Below the pieces are notes generated by a model. The model ran no database searches and was not told where the DNA came from. It saw only the letters and a list, made by a program, of their open reading frames with translations. Positions 29,149 to 37,553 of a stretch of 64,000 bases of DNA are shown in pieces. The stretch lies in the NCBI RefSeq assembly GCF_018141445.1, contig NZ_CP058649.1, positions 3,739,001 to 3,803,000 on the forward strand, written 5' to 3'. Source of the DNA: Vallitalea pronyensis. GTDB lineage: Bacteria; Bacillota; Clostridia; Lachnospirales; Vallitaleaceae. Position numbers and translations under genes: made by a program. The number at the start of each line of letters is the position of its first letter. Position 1 is the stretch's first letter.

Positions 29149-29982
29149 TTAAACAACCTCCTTTTCATCCAACATCGCTATAGCTTTTTTCCACTCTTCC
29201 TCAGATACGGGCATATTATGAGAACCCACTTTGCCTTCTGCAAAATAAGCTCCTTTACCTTTGATGGTTTTTAGTATAATCATGGAAGGCTTCTCTTGTT
29301 GATCTTTTGCCTTTTCTATAGCGTTTATTATTTCTGGAATGTTGTGACCATCAATCACCTGAACATGCCATCCAAAAGCCTCCCATTTTTTATCCATGGG
29401 TTCCAATGAATTAATATCATGGGTATAGCCATCAATCTGCATTTGGTTATAATCCGTAAAAGCGATGACATGATCTAACTTTTTACTACCAGCAAGCATG
29501 GCTGCCTCCCAGATTTGACCTTCTTGGCTTTCGCCATCGCCAATAAGCGTATAGATATAGCATGAATGATGGTCCATCCTAGCACCTAGTGCCATGCCAA
29601 TAGCCGCAGAAAACCCCTGTCCTAGAGAGCCTGCCGTCATATCGATACCTGTGGTTCGAATCATATCACAATGACTTGGCAGGTTGGTATTGGAGCGATT
29701 AAGGGTATGAAGCAAGTCTTTGTCGAAATATCCCTTATGTGCTAAAGCAGCATATAGCGCTGGTCCACCATGACCTTTAGATAGTATAAAACGATCTCTT
29801 TCTTGCCACCTAGGATGCTTTGGATCAATGGCCATTACATCAAAATATAGTACCGAAAGGACGTCGCATATGGAAAGACATCCACCAATATGGCCTACTC
29901 CCAATTCACCAATCATTTCAATGGTTAATTTTCTTAACGTTTTTGCATGTTCTTCGAGTGCTTTAATTTTTTCTTGATTCAT
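29149..29982 (-). CDS. sqwG: Transketolase N-terminal subunit, SQ pathway (SqwG-like)
   Basis: About 277 residues forming the thiamine-diphosphate domain of a split transketolase. GHIGGCLS and SKGHGGPALYA bind the phosphates, and the GDGESQEGQIWEAAM to YNQMQIDG stretch is the metal and ThDP motif. Starts at 29982 behind GGAAGGTG. It is separated from the C-terminal subunit by a single base and lies in the same operon as the acylating dehydrogenase and CoA ligase, which supports a sulfosugar role. Confidence 0.88.
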   Translation of the reverse strand: MNQEKIKALEEHAKTLRKLTIEMIGELGVGHIGGCLSICDVLSVLYFDVMAIDPKHPRWQERDRFILSKGHGGPALYAALAHKGYFDKDLLHTLNRSNTNLPSHCDMIRTTGIDMTAGSLGQGFSAAIGMALGARMDHHSCYIYTLIGDGESQEGQIWEAAMLAGSKKLDHVIAFTDYNQMQIDGYTHDINSLEPMDKKWEAFGWHVQVIDGHNIPEIINAIEKAKDQQEKPSMIILKTIKGKGAYFAEGKVGSHNMPVSEEEWKKAIAMLDEKEVV

Positions 29983-30042
29983 GTAAATCACCTTCCTATC
30001 AAATAATAACTAAAAAACAATTATCCTCATTTCCATAAGCTC

Positions 30043-31497
30043 TTAATAAATTTGAACAAATCTACCAATGACATAAATTGATGTTGCAATAATAATGGTG
30101 GAAATAATGGTTAACACAACACCTGCCTTTGCCATGTCTTTGATGGAAAAATAGCCTGCTGAATAAGGTATGACATTGGTTGGTGTGGATGTCACCAAAA
30201 TAAAGGCCAAGGACGATGTTAACGCTGCTGGTAGTGCCATGGCTAATGGGTTTATACCCAAGCTTTCTGCCAGGGCAATCATAATGGGTATAATGATTGT
30301 TGCTGTAACAGTGTTACTTGAAAAAACGATTTTCAGCATGGAAATGATAAACACAATTGCCAGAATCTGAATAAAAGGATGCACACTGCCTATATTTCCA
30401 AGAAGTACCACAGAGAGCCACTGTGCAGCTCCAGAATTATAGAGCATCATGCCAAGGGATATGCCAGACACAACAAGAATAATACCACTCCATGATATAT
30501 CCGGTTCAATATCTTTCCACTTGATTTTTGATACACCAGGAAAGAAAAATAAAGCGGACGTTATCAAGACAGGCATGGAGATAGGAATACTCATACCTAA
30601 CCATTTTTCAAACAATGATGAGGTAACCCATAGCACAGCCGTTAATACAAAAATAGTAACGGTAATCTTTTCCTCCCTATCCATTTTGGGAAGTGCCTGA
30701 TACTCATCTTTTAATTGTTCTTTACTCTTGGATAATCTTTTCATTTCCGGCTTAAAAAAAAGTAGTATTATACCCCAAGTGGGTAATAAAAGTAAAAATG
30801 CAGAAGGTATTCCAAAAATCATCCAATCCATAAAACTCACATGAATACCTGCCATCTCCCTTAAGAATCCTACAGCAAGAGGATTAGGACCAGCTCCTGC
30901 CGGTGTACCAATACCCCCTACAATAGAGCCCCAAGCACAAGCAATCATTAATGCCTTACCAAAATTGCTTTTTAAGGGCGTTACTTTTTCTTCTTCTAAG
31001 ATACTTCTACCAAGTGGCATTAACATGGCCGCAACAGCCATGTTCGTAATCCACATGGATAATATGACACCAACCATCAGAAAACCAAGGATAATAAAGT
31101 ATGTATGATTACCTGTCTTAGATAGGATAAACATTGAAATTCTTTTTCCTAATCCCGACCTTGTAATGTACGCTGATAGAATCAATACCCCTATAAAAAA
31201 GATTATGATATCGTTGCCAAATCCCGATTTTACAATAACCTTAAATGTATCAACCTTAAATAACGCCATCATGGCTATACCCAACAGTCCTGTAATATGA
31301 AATGGAAGGGCTTCCGTCATCCATAAAACAAGAGCAAATAACAGCACAGCCATAGCCGTTTGGCCAGCTTTAGTTAAGGTTGCATCACCTACATGTGCCA
31401 TGGATTCAGGTATGGTTATGTTCATAAAAATCAATGCTATTAGAAGTGCCAGTACTATGTACAAGATGTTTTTTTTCACAACTAAACTTTCTTTCAT
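30043..31497 (-). CDS. DASS (SLC13)-family anion transporter, probable sulfoacetate carrier
   Basis: The 484-residue protein has about a dozen hydrophobic segments and the DASS repeat motifs SNTVTATIIIPIM and TPTNVIPYSAGYF, the paired SNT/TPT sodium and anion sites of divalent-anion symporters. Family members move di- and tricarboxylates or sulfate. Since SQ enters by the ABC system and the predicted end product is sulfoacetate, I infer export or exchange of sulfoacetate, but direction cannot be read from sequence. It lies between the CoA-ligase and transketolase genes. Confidence 0.8.
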   Translation of the reverse strand: MKESLVVKKNILYIVLALLIALIFMNITIPESMAHVGDATLTKAGQTAMAVLLFALVLWMTEALPFHITGLLGIAMMALFKVDTFKVIVKSGFGNDIIIFFIGVLILSAYITRSGLGKRISMFILSKTGNHTYFIILGFLMVGVILSMWITNMAVAAMLMPLGRSILEEEKVTPLKSNFGKALMIACAWGSIVGGIGTPAGAGPNPLAVGFLREMAGIHVSFMDWMIFGIPSAFLLLLPTWGIILLFFKPEMKRLSKSKEQLKDEYQALPKMDREEKITVTIFVLTAVLWVTSSLFEKWLGMSIPISMPVLITSALFFFPGVSKIKWKDIEPDISWSGIILVVSGISLGMMLYNSGAAQWLSVVLLGNIGSVHPFIQILAIVFIISMLKIVFSSNTVTATIIIPIMIALAESLGINPLAMALPAALTSSLAFILVTSTPTNVIPYSAGYFSIKDMAKAGVVLTIISTIIIATSIYVIGRFVQIY

Positions 31498-31546
31498 GTT
31501 ATTGCAATCCCCCTGTTAGAATCTATCTTCATTGACACTTTCTAAA

Positions 31547-32431
31547 CTACTGCATCAATATGTTTTGTAATATGCTTCCTACTTGTCGAGGTCTTTTTGC
31601 AACAAATGCACCAGCATCTTCAAGGGCTTTGGTTTTACTTTCAACAGAACCCTTACCTCCTGTAATAATAGCACCTGCATGACCCATTTTTTTACCTTTT
31701 GGAGCTGTTCTACCACCAAGGAAAGCCACTAGCGGCTTCGTTAATACCCCTAGTTTAATTGCCGTTGCAACCTCTTCTTCCATGGTTCCCCCTAGTTCAC
31801 CAATGATCACCACAGCATCCGTTTCGTGGTCTGCCTCATAGAAAGGGAGCATTTCAACAAACCTTGTTCCTGGTACCGGGTCACCTCCTATTCCCATAAG
31901 TGTTGATACGCCAAACCCAGCTGATACAACCATGGATGTGACTTCATTGGTTAGTGAACCACTACGTGTCATGATCCCTATACGGCCAGGTTTATATACT
32001 CGTTCAATCCAATATGGAAAGAATCCCATCATGGCTTTTCCAGGTGATATGACCCCTGAAGTATTTCCTCCTATCACATAAGCTGATGCTTCCTTGGCCC
32101 TTTGCCTTATTTCAAGGGTATCATGCAATGGAATGCCATCAGCCACAGTGACGATTTTTTTAATACCTGCATCTAAGGCTTCTAGAACCGCATCCTTTGT
32201 AAATCTTGGAGGAACAAATAACATGGAAGCTTCAATATCATGTCGTGCGACAGCTTTTCGAACCGTATGATAAACAGGAATATCCTCCACCAACTGGCCC
32301 TCTTTGGAAGGGGTAACACCTGCTACAATACATGTACCCATGGCCTTCATATGCTTCGTCCAATAGCTGCCTTCTTTTCCCGTAATACCCTGTACCAATA
32401 TTTTTGTACCTTTGTCAATAAAAATACTCAT
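31547..32431 (-). CDS. ADP-forming acyl-CoA ligase alpha subunit (SucD-like; sulfoacetate-CoA ligase SqwKL)
   Basis: The 294-residue protein is a succinyl-CoA synthetase alpha homologue with the CoA-binding Rossmann region (VQGITGKEGSYWTKHM), the phospho-histidine loop KKMGHAGAI, and a GTRF segment. Running in the direction acyl-CoA to acid, it would make ATP from sulfoacetyl-CoA. Its ATG overlaps the beta-subunit stop by four bases, so the two are made together. A TCA-cycle role is unlikely given its place between a CoA-acylating aldehyde dehydrogenase and an anion transporter. This is one of SqwK or SqwL; I do not recall which. Confidence 0.85.
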   Translation of the reverse strand: MSIFIDKGTKILVQGITGKEGSYWTKHMKAMGTCIVAGVTPSKEGQLVEDIPVYHTVRKAVARHDIEASMLFVPPRFTKDAVLEALDAGIKKIVTVADGIPLHDTLEIRQRAKEASAYVIGGNTSGVISPGKAMMGFFPYWIERVYKPGRIGIMTRSGSLTNEVTSMVVSAGFGVSTLMGIGGDPVPGTRFVEMLPFYEADHETDAVVIIGELGGTMEEEVATAIKLGVLTKPLVAFLGGRTAPKGKKMGHAGAIITGGKGSVESKTKALEDAGAFVAKRPRQVGSILQNILMQ

Positions 32432-33555
32432 GATAATGCCCTCCCCTCTGCAATAGCAACAGCCTTTCTAACCGCTTCCTCTGTATCAAATATACATTCA
32501 AGCCCTGCGTCGGATAAAATTTTGACAGCCTCTTGTTCATTGGTACCTCGTATACAGGTTATGATAGGTCTATCCGGTTGTAGTTTTTTTATGGCTTCCA
32601 CCACACCTTTTGCCATAACATCTGCTCGTGCAATGGTCCCAAAAGTCACTATCAAAATAACTTTTGACTGATTGCTTAAACACAGTTCCATGGCTTCTTT
32701 TGCTTTTCTATAATTAGGTCCACCAAATTCTAAATAGTTGGCAACCGTTCCACCTTCGTCATGAATCAAGTCGTATACCGTCGTTGTTAATCCTGCACCT
32801 GCACACATAAGACTTATATCGCCATCAAATTGAATATAGGGTATACCTTCCCGTGCCGCTTCATATTCAATATCACTCTCAAAATAATCTCTTGTCTTCG
32901 TAAATGTTTTCTGACGATACATGGCGTTATCATCGAGACTTATTTTCCCATCACCTGCTATACAATGGCCATCCTTTGTCACAAACAAAGGATTAACCTC
33001 AACTAATTCTGCATCATACGTTTTGAAAATATGGTACAGTTTTTCTATCATACCCATGACTTGCTTAGCTGTTTGGCCATCTAATCCTAGGCTATAGGCC
33101 ATGTTTCTGCAATGATACGGCTGGATACCTGATGTGATATCTACCTTTTCCATGATTATTTTATCCGGTGTATGGATGGCAATGGATTCTATATCAACAC
33201 CACCTTCACGACATGCCATGATTAACACTTTTGACTCTACTGGGTCAACTGTAATGGATACATATAACTCCTTATGAATGTCTATGGCTTCTTCTACTAA
33301 AATACGATTGACATGATGAGGTGACTTAAATAGAAGGTTAGCCTTTTCATTGGCGGCATCTAGTCCATCTGCAAATTGTATTAACCCCGCTTTTCCTCTC
33401 CCACCTTTTAACACTTGAGATTTGAGCACACAAGGTGTACCTGTTTTTTCAATGGCTGCCTCAATATGGGAAGCATCATCTAATAAATAACTTTTAGGAA
33501 TACCAATACCCACTTCTTGAAATAACGCTTTTGCCTGATACTCAAATAATTTCAT
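32428..33555 (-). CDS. ADP-forming acyl-CoA ligase beta subunit (SucC-like; sulfoacetate-CoA ligase SqwKL)
   Basis: About 375 residues with an ATP-grasp fold (MKLFEYQAKALFQEVG start, LKSQVLKGGRGKAGL nucleotide loop, ELVEVNPLFV and YLEFGGP motifs) as in succinyl-CoA synthetase beta. I start at 33555 behind GGGAGGAAAA; a longer frame to 33621 overlaps the dehydrogenase gene. It forms the ATP-yielding step with the alpha subunit. Confidence 0.87.
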   Translation of the reverse strand: MKLFEYQAKALFQEVGIGIPKSYLLDDASHIEAAIEKTGTPCVLKSQVLKGGRGKAGLIQFADGLDAANEKANLLFKSPHHVNRILVEEAIDIHKELYVSITVDPVESKVLIMACREGGVDIESIAIHTPDKIIMEKVDITSGIQPYHCRNMAYSLGLDGQTAKQVMGMIEKLYHIFKTYDAELVEVNPLFVTKDGHCIAGDGKISLDDNAMYRQKTFTKTRDYFESDIEYEAAREGIPYIQFDGDISLMCAGAGLTTTVYDLIHDEGGTVANYLEFGGPNYRKAKEAMELCLSNQSKVILIVTFGTIARADVMAKGVVEAIKKLQPDRPIITCIRGTNEQEAVKILSDAGLECIFDTEEAVRKAVAIAEGRALS

Positions 33556-33587
33556 TTTATTTTCCTCCCAAACGAATCCTACTCCGC

Positions 33588-34994
33588 TTAACTTTGGTAC
33601 TTCAACCAGAATTCTCCCCATATTTCCTCATCAGTGGGTTTCATTGGCTTAATAGGGTAAGAAACCCATGTTACATTAATAAAATGTTTGTAGTTAATGT
33701 TTTCTGTTGTAATATTGCCGCCCCATGTGCCACAGCCTAGAGTCGTGGTAGAAGGCATTCCATTAAAGAAATTCCCTCCATTTGCTGGTGCTTGGGGTTG
33801 CCTAATCATAATACGGCTTGATTTCATCTCAATGGCCAGCTTTTGAATGTAGTCTTCATTAAAGGTATGAATCCCACAAGAATGTCCCATACCTGCTACA
33901 TGGGTCAGTCTAATAAGCATATCTAACCCCTCGTCAAAGGCAGTGTATTTCCATATGGTGAGAACAGGAGACAATTTTTCTTCAGAAAAACGTTCTTTTT
34001 CAATGGGTAATTCTCCTTCAACTAATAGCATTCTAGTGGTTTGAGGGACAGAAATACCTGCGTCTCCCGCTATTTTCTTAGCTGATTGAGCAACAATTTT
34101 AGCATTAAGGGATATATGTCCTTTTTTATTAGGCACCCACATCCAGTCTTGAAGCCTTTTTTTATCATCTTCTTCACATAAATAACCATTATTTTTCTTC
34201 AATGCGTCCATGACCTGATTATAAATACTTTCATGAACAATAATGGCATTCTCTGAGGAACAGGATGTGGCATGATCAAATATTTTACTGATGGTAATTT
34301 TATGTACCGCATCTTCTATATCAGCATCCTCAGCAATGATTTGTACCGAATTACCTGGTCCAACACCATAGGCAGGTGTACCACTTGAATAAGCTGCCTT
34401 AACCATAGCACCACCACCTGTGGCTACAACCAAATCAACGTCTTGCATCAGTTGTGTGGTTAATGCAATGGTTGGTTCTTCAATGATTTGAATCAAGTCT
34501 TCTGGTGCACCTACTTTTTTTAAACCTTGGCGCATAAAATCAATGGCCATCTTAGAACATTTTTTAGCTTTTGGATGAGGTGCAAATATCACCGCATTTC
34601 TGCCTTTGAGAATAGATAAAACATTACTGGCAGGGGTAGCTGTGGGATTGGTCACAGGTGTTAATGCACCTATAACGCCCATTGGTTTGGCATACTTATA
34701 GATACCTTTTTTTTCTTGTTTTTCAATGAGCCCAACAGATTGAGCACCTTTGATATCCTTTAATACACCCATGACTTTCACTTTATGCTTTTTGATTTTG
34801 TCACTGACCATGCCCATACCTGTTTCCCTTACTGCCTCTTCTGCTAATAGCCTAATATTGTCATCTTTGTAAACTTCCCACCCAACTGCAAGGCAAACAT
34901 CATCAATTTCTTCCTGTGTATACCTTTCAATGCTCTTCTGTGCTTCTCTTGCTTTTTTCATTAATACCTTTACAACGTCTTGACTACTATCCAT
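33588..34994 (-). CDS. sqwD: CoA-acylating aldehyde dehydrogenase, probable sulfoacetaldehyde dehydrogenase (SqwD-like)
   Basis: About 468 residues of the EutE/PduP/AdhE-N acylating aldehyde-dehydrogenase type. The catalytic cysteine is Cys245 in HATSCSSENA, and the protein lacks the glutamate base of hydrolytic ALDHs, as expected for thioester transfer to CoA. In sulfo-TK bacteria it oxidises sulfoacetaldehyde with NAD+ and CoA to sulfoacetyl-CoA. It is the first gene of the sqw operon. I place the start at 34994 (MDSSQDVVKV) with GGAGGTG upstream; a longer frame to 35060 runs into a duplicated hairpin of the leader. Ethanolamine or propanediol use is unsupported since no shell-protein genes occur nearby. 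Confidence 0.85.
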   Translation of the reverse strand: MDSSQDVVKVLMKKAREAQKSIERYTQEEIDDVCLAVGWEVYKDDNIRLLAEEAVRETGMGMVSDKIKKHKVKVMGVLKDIKGAQSVGLIEKQEKKGIYKYAKPMGVIGALTPVTNPTATPASNVLSILKGRNAVIFAPHPKAKKCSKMAIDFMRQGLKKVGAPEDLIQIIEEPTIALTTQLMQDVDLVVATGGGAMVKAAYSSGTPAYGVGPGNSVQIIAEDADIEDAVHKITISKIFDHATSCSSENAIIVHESIYNQVMDALKKNNGYLCEEDDKKRLQDWMWVPNKKGHISLNAKIVAQSAKKIAGDAGISVPQTTRMLLVEGELPIEKERFSEEKLSPVLTIWKYTAFDEGLDMLIRLTHVAGMGHSCGIHTFNEDYIQKLAIEMKSSRIMIRQPQAPANGGNFFNGMPSTTTLGCGTWGGNITTENINYKHFINVTWVSYPIKPMKPTDEEIWGEFWLKYQS

Positions 34995-35029
34995 AAATCG
35001 CACCTCCAAATTTATTTTGATACAGAACA

Positions 35030-35095
35030 AAGAAAGTTTCCTTGACGCATATGAAAACACTTCTATTTCATATACTAAATTCAGAGTACTTTCCT
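35030..35095 (-). repeat. Leader hairpin repeat, copy A
   Basis: A 66-base unit in the sqw operon leader with two nested inverted repeats: outer AGAAAGT with ACTTTCC, inner CATATGAAA with TTTCATATA across nine bases. It begins 36 bases before the sqwD start. Confidence 0.7.
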
Positions 35096-35143
35096 ATATG
35101 AAAAACAAGCGACTACGTCGCGTCTTGCTAAACAAGTTGCGTT

Positions 35144-35208
35144 AAGAAAGTATCCTTGATGCATATGAAAACGCTTCTATTTCATATGTTATATTAGAGA
35201 ACTTTCTT
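35144..35208 (-). repeat. Leader hairpin repeat, copy B
   Basis: A second copy of the preceding leader hairpin, 114 bases upstream in transcription. Arms are perfect: AAGAAAGT with ACTTTCTT outside, CATATGAAA with TTTCATATG inside. It lies between the operators and copy A, so both copies are in the transcribed leader if the promoter at 35280-35308 is used. Confidence 0.7.
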
Positions 35209-35222
35209 ACTAAAAATTTGAT

Positions 35223-35241
35223 TAATTAACTTTATTAATCA
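35223..35241. promoter_or_regulatory. ROK-type operator copy 2 (sqw operon)
   Basis: TAATTAA-N5-TTAATCA. The 30 bases from 35221 match 25 of 30 positions in the 30 bases from 35287, so this and copy 3 are a direct-repeat pair 66 bases apart. Confidence 0.65.
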
Positions 35242-35279
35242 ATTAGATAAAAATTTTTACTGCTTGAACTTTGATTATA

Positions 35280-35308
35280 TGTATACATTAGTTAAACTTT
35301 TTAATCAA
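35280..35308 (-). promoter_or_regulatory. Promoter of the sqw operon
   Basis: -35 TTGATT (35303-35308) and -10 TATACA (35280-35285) with a 17-base spacer on the minus strand. Operator copy 3 covers the -35 box and spacer, as expected for repression. Confidence 0.6.
35289..35307. promoter_or_regulatory. ROK-type operator copy 3 (sqw operon)
   Basis: TAGTTAA-N5-TTAATCA, lying across the -35 and spacer of the sqw promoter. Confidence 0.68.
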
Positions 35309-35361
35309 TAAGATAATATTAAGAGCATACATTTGCTGTCTCATTGTCTACAATGTAAACG

Positions 35362-36573
35362 TTATGCCCCACCCTTCTTGTAGAAAAGTTCTGTCACCAC
35401 TAAAACCACACCACCAATACACCTTTTATTATCCAGTATACTGGCTTGTATGCGATTGGTAATATTATCAAAGTTCCCGTATTTTTCTATTTCATGAACG
35501 ATTTTATCGAGGAATTCTTCATCCTTAAAGAGCTCACCATAGATCACAATCTTATAAGGATCAAACAACTTTATCATATTGACCATACCAATTCCAAGGT
35601 ATTCCCATACTTTATTGATTTCTTTTACAATCTCTGTCTCTCCTAATTTATAGGCTTCCATGATTGCTGCTTCATCAATGTTTTCTTTATTACCCTCTAC
35701 AAGCTTATACAATATTGGCAATACCTCTTTGGAAAATGCATTTTTCATATCTTGTATGATGGCTCGCGTAGAAGCCACTGTTTCCAGACACCCTCTTTGT
35801 CCACATTTACATTCCTTACCAGAGATATCCATAATCATATGACCCAGCTCACCAGCGTTATTGTACGTACCTTTATAGATTTCTTTATTGGTAATGGTAG
35901 CGGAACCAATCCCCGGCCCATATTTGATAAAAACCATGTTCTCAATGTCTTTATTTTTTGTTAACTCCATTTCTGCCAGTGCTAATGCTCTTACATTATT
36001 CTCTACAACGACAGGTAGCTTCAATCCATCTGATAAGATACCTTCAATATCCACAGGTGTTTTCCATAAGCCATATGCCCTTTTACTTATGCCTTTTTTA
36101 CTATCTACAATACCGACGATTCCTACACCTACACCCAATACATCATTTTTTGAGATATTCATGTTCCATAGCATTTCCATGGTTATTTCAATGATCGTTT
36201 TCATCACCTGATTAACGGACATACCATTAATATCAATGTCCTTATACTCCACCAATTCTAATTTTAAATTCGATATACCAATACTAAGAGTCCCAGGCTC
36301 AATATTAACACCAATTGCATATTTATAATGCTTATTAATTTCTATAAAAACTTTCTTTCTACCCACTCGCAGGGTTTCTTCCATCTGACCTGTTTCCCTA
36401 ATACATCCATCTTGTATCATTTCATTGACTAAAATCGTTACTGAAGCAGGTGTCAACTTGATTTTCTCAGCTATATCTTTTCTAGACTTTTTACCTTCTT
36501 TCAATTGATTCAGGATTAAAGTCCGATTATTTATTTTGACATCACTCATATTAGCACCAGAAGATCTTTTCAT
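35362..36573 (-). CDS. ROK-family transcriptional repressor, probable regulator of SQ catabolism
   Basis: About 403 residues. An N-terminal winged helix-turn-helix (KSRKDIAEKIKLTPASVTIL, about residues 30-55) is followed by a sugar-kinase-like ROK domain with the zinc motif CKCGQRGCLE. XylR/NagC-type members bind AT-rich palindromes and leave them when a sugar binds. It lies directly upstream of sqwD, and the same 19-bp palindrome occurs at its own promoter and at both catabolic operons, so I infer it is the repressor with SQ or a sulfosugar as inducer. I start at 36573 (AAGGTGA upstream); an in-frame GTG at 36582 overlaps that site. Confidence 0.85.
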   Translation of the reverse strand: MKRSSGANMSDVKINNRTLILNQLKEGKKSRKDIAEKIKLTPASVTILVNEMIQDGCIRETGQMEETLRVGRKKVFIEINKHYKYAIGVNIEPGTLSIGISNLKLELVEYKDIDINGMSVNQVMKTIIEITMEMLWNMNISKNDVLGVGVGIVGIVDSKKGISKRAYGLWKTPVDIEGILSDGLKLPVVVENNVRALALAEMELTKNKDIENMVFIKYGPGIGSATITNKEIYKGTYNNAGELGHMIMDISGKECKCGQRGCLETVASTRAIIQDMKNAFSKEVLPILYKLVEGNKENIDEAAIMEAYKLGETEIVKEINKVWEYLGIGMVNMIKLFDPYKIVIYGELFKDEEFLDKIVHEIEKYGNFDNITNRIQASILDNKRCIGGVVLVVTELFYKKGGA

Positions 36574-36613
36574 TTCATTCACCTTTTTCTATCGTATTAA
36601 CAATTCTATGTTT

Positions 36614-36642
36614 ATCATACACTACTTACAACATAAAATCAA
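36614..36642 (-). promoter_or_regulatory. Promoter of the ROK repressor gene
   Basis: -35 TTGATT (36637-36642) and -10 TATGAT (36614-36619) with a 17-base spacer on the minus strand, about 40 bases before the start codon. Confidence 0.6.
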
Positions 36643-36646
36643 TATT

Positions 36647-36665
36647 TAATTAACCCTTTTAATTA
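36647..36665. promoter_or_regulatory. ROK-type operator copy 4 (repressor's own promoter)
   Basis: TAATTAA-N5-TTAATTA, the most symmetrical copy, four bases upstream of the -35 box, consistent with autoregulation. Confidence 0.65.
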
Positions 36666-36773
36666 TTTTCTTGTTGACTAACTTTTTTTCACATCATTTT
36701 ATTTTGCTACGAATCATATATATACCCATCCCCTAACTCATTAAATAGCTTCAAACCATTCACCTAAACTTAC

Positions 36774-37190
36774 TTACCCCAATAACAATCTTATCTCTTT
36801 CCCTACAACCTCTACTGCCCTAGGCTTCTCTATCTCCCCATAAGTCCACCCAAATCCATCTCCTTTGTAACGTGGAAATACATGCATATGATAATGCCCT
36901 ATATCATTAAACACACCACCATTTTGCATCATGCTATAACCATGTGGTTTATACCTCTCCCGCAACACCCTAACTAGTCTTCTCGACATATCCATAATCC
37001 CCCAAGCCTCATCATCAGTTAACGCATCCCCATCTAACACATGTCTCTTAGGTACAATTAATATATGCCCCTCATTAATAGGCTCAATATCCATAAAGCA
37101 GATTAATAAATCATCCTCATACACCTTAACAACATCAATCTCACCTCGAACCACTTGACAAAAAATACACGTCTCTGCTTTACACATCAT
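36774..37190 (-). CDS. HIT-family (histidine triad) nucleotide hydrolase/transferase
   Basis: The 138-residue protein has an N-terminal CIFC zinc-type pair, the PINEGHILIVPKRH stretch and the histidine triad GHYHMHVFPR at about residues 98-107. Family members hydrolyse nucleoside phosphoramidates or dinucleotides in the cytoplasm. Ribosome site GGAGGG. It stands alone between the ROK gene and a foldback element. Confidence 0.88.
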   Translation of the reverse strand: MMCKAETCIFCQVVRGEIDVVKVYEDDLLICFMDIEPINEGHILIVPKRHVLDGDALTDDEAWGIMDMSRRLVRVLRERYKPHGYSMMQNGGVFNDIGHYHMHVFPRYKGDGFGWTYGEIEKPRAVEVVGKEIRLLLG

Positions 37191-37270
37191 ATCCCTCCAT
37201 TTTTTCAGTTCATTTACATATTTTTTCTTTTACTAGCTATACATTAAACATCTTTAAACGTCAACTTTCT

Positions 37271-37485
37271 AGCCCAGTAGCTAACAATGTAGGATGCATT
37301 AATCATGTGATTTCTAAATGGTTGTTAGATGTTCTTAGTGAACGAAACACCCTATTTCGTTAAAAACCTTAAGTGTGTGACTAACAGGAGTTTTAAGGTT
37401 TAGAAATAGGGTGTTTCGTGAACTTAGAACATCTTCAACGATTTAGCTTGAACGGATTAATGCATCCTACATTGTTAGCTACGGA
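37271..37485 (+). repeat. Foldback element E1 (215 bases, caps AGCCCAGTA...TACGGA)
   Basis: A perfect 26-bp inverted repeat (37279-37304 with 37455-37480) encloses nested imperfect stems, including a 17-base block ACGAAACACCCTATTTC in both arms. Its terminal bases match those of two similar-sized elements at 41.2 and 41.6 kb, although the arm sequences are unrelated. An internal TTCGTTAAA is close to a motif in the other two. It fills most of the gap between the HIT gene and the aspS terminator. No coding potential. Confidence 0.8.
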
Positions 37486-37501
37486 CTATAACCACACTAC
37501 T

Positions 37502-37540
37502 AAAAAAAATACCCATACACTAACCTAGCATATGGGTATT
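37502..37540 (-). terminator. Rho-independent terminator after aspS
   Basis: AATACCCATA pairs with TATGGGTATT and is followed on the minus strand by eight T, 14 bases past the aspS stop. Confidence 0.9.
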
Positions 37541-37553
37541 CTACATCTACAAC

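Noticed and set aside
28173..29982. Transketolase pair as ordinary pentose-phosphate enzymes
   Set aside because: Their overlap with the altered RpiB-like gene and shared operon with sqwD-type and ligase genes fit the sulfo-TK pathway better.
32240..32671. Plus-strand open frame of 143 codons and similar frames antisense to catabolic genes
   Set aside because: They lie wholly opposite well-supported genes, lack ribosome sites, and have low-complexity or cysteine-rich translations typical of antisense shadows.
31547..33555. SucC/SucD read as TCA-cycle succinyl-CoA synthetase
   Set aside because: They are translationally coupled to each other and placed between a CoA-acylating aldehyde dehydrogenase and an anion carrier in a sulfosugar operon; no other TCA gene is near.
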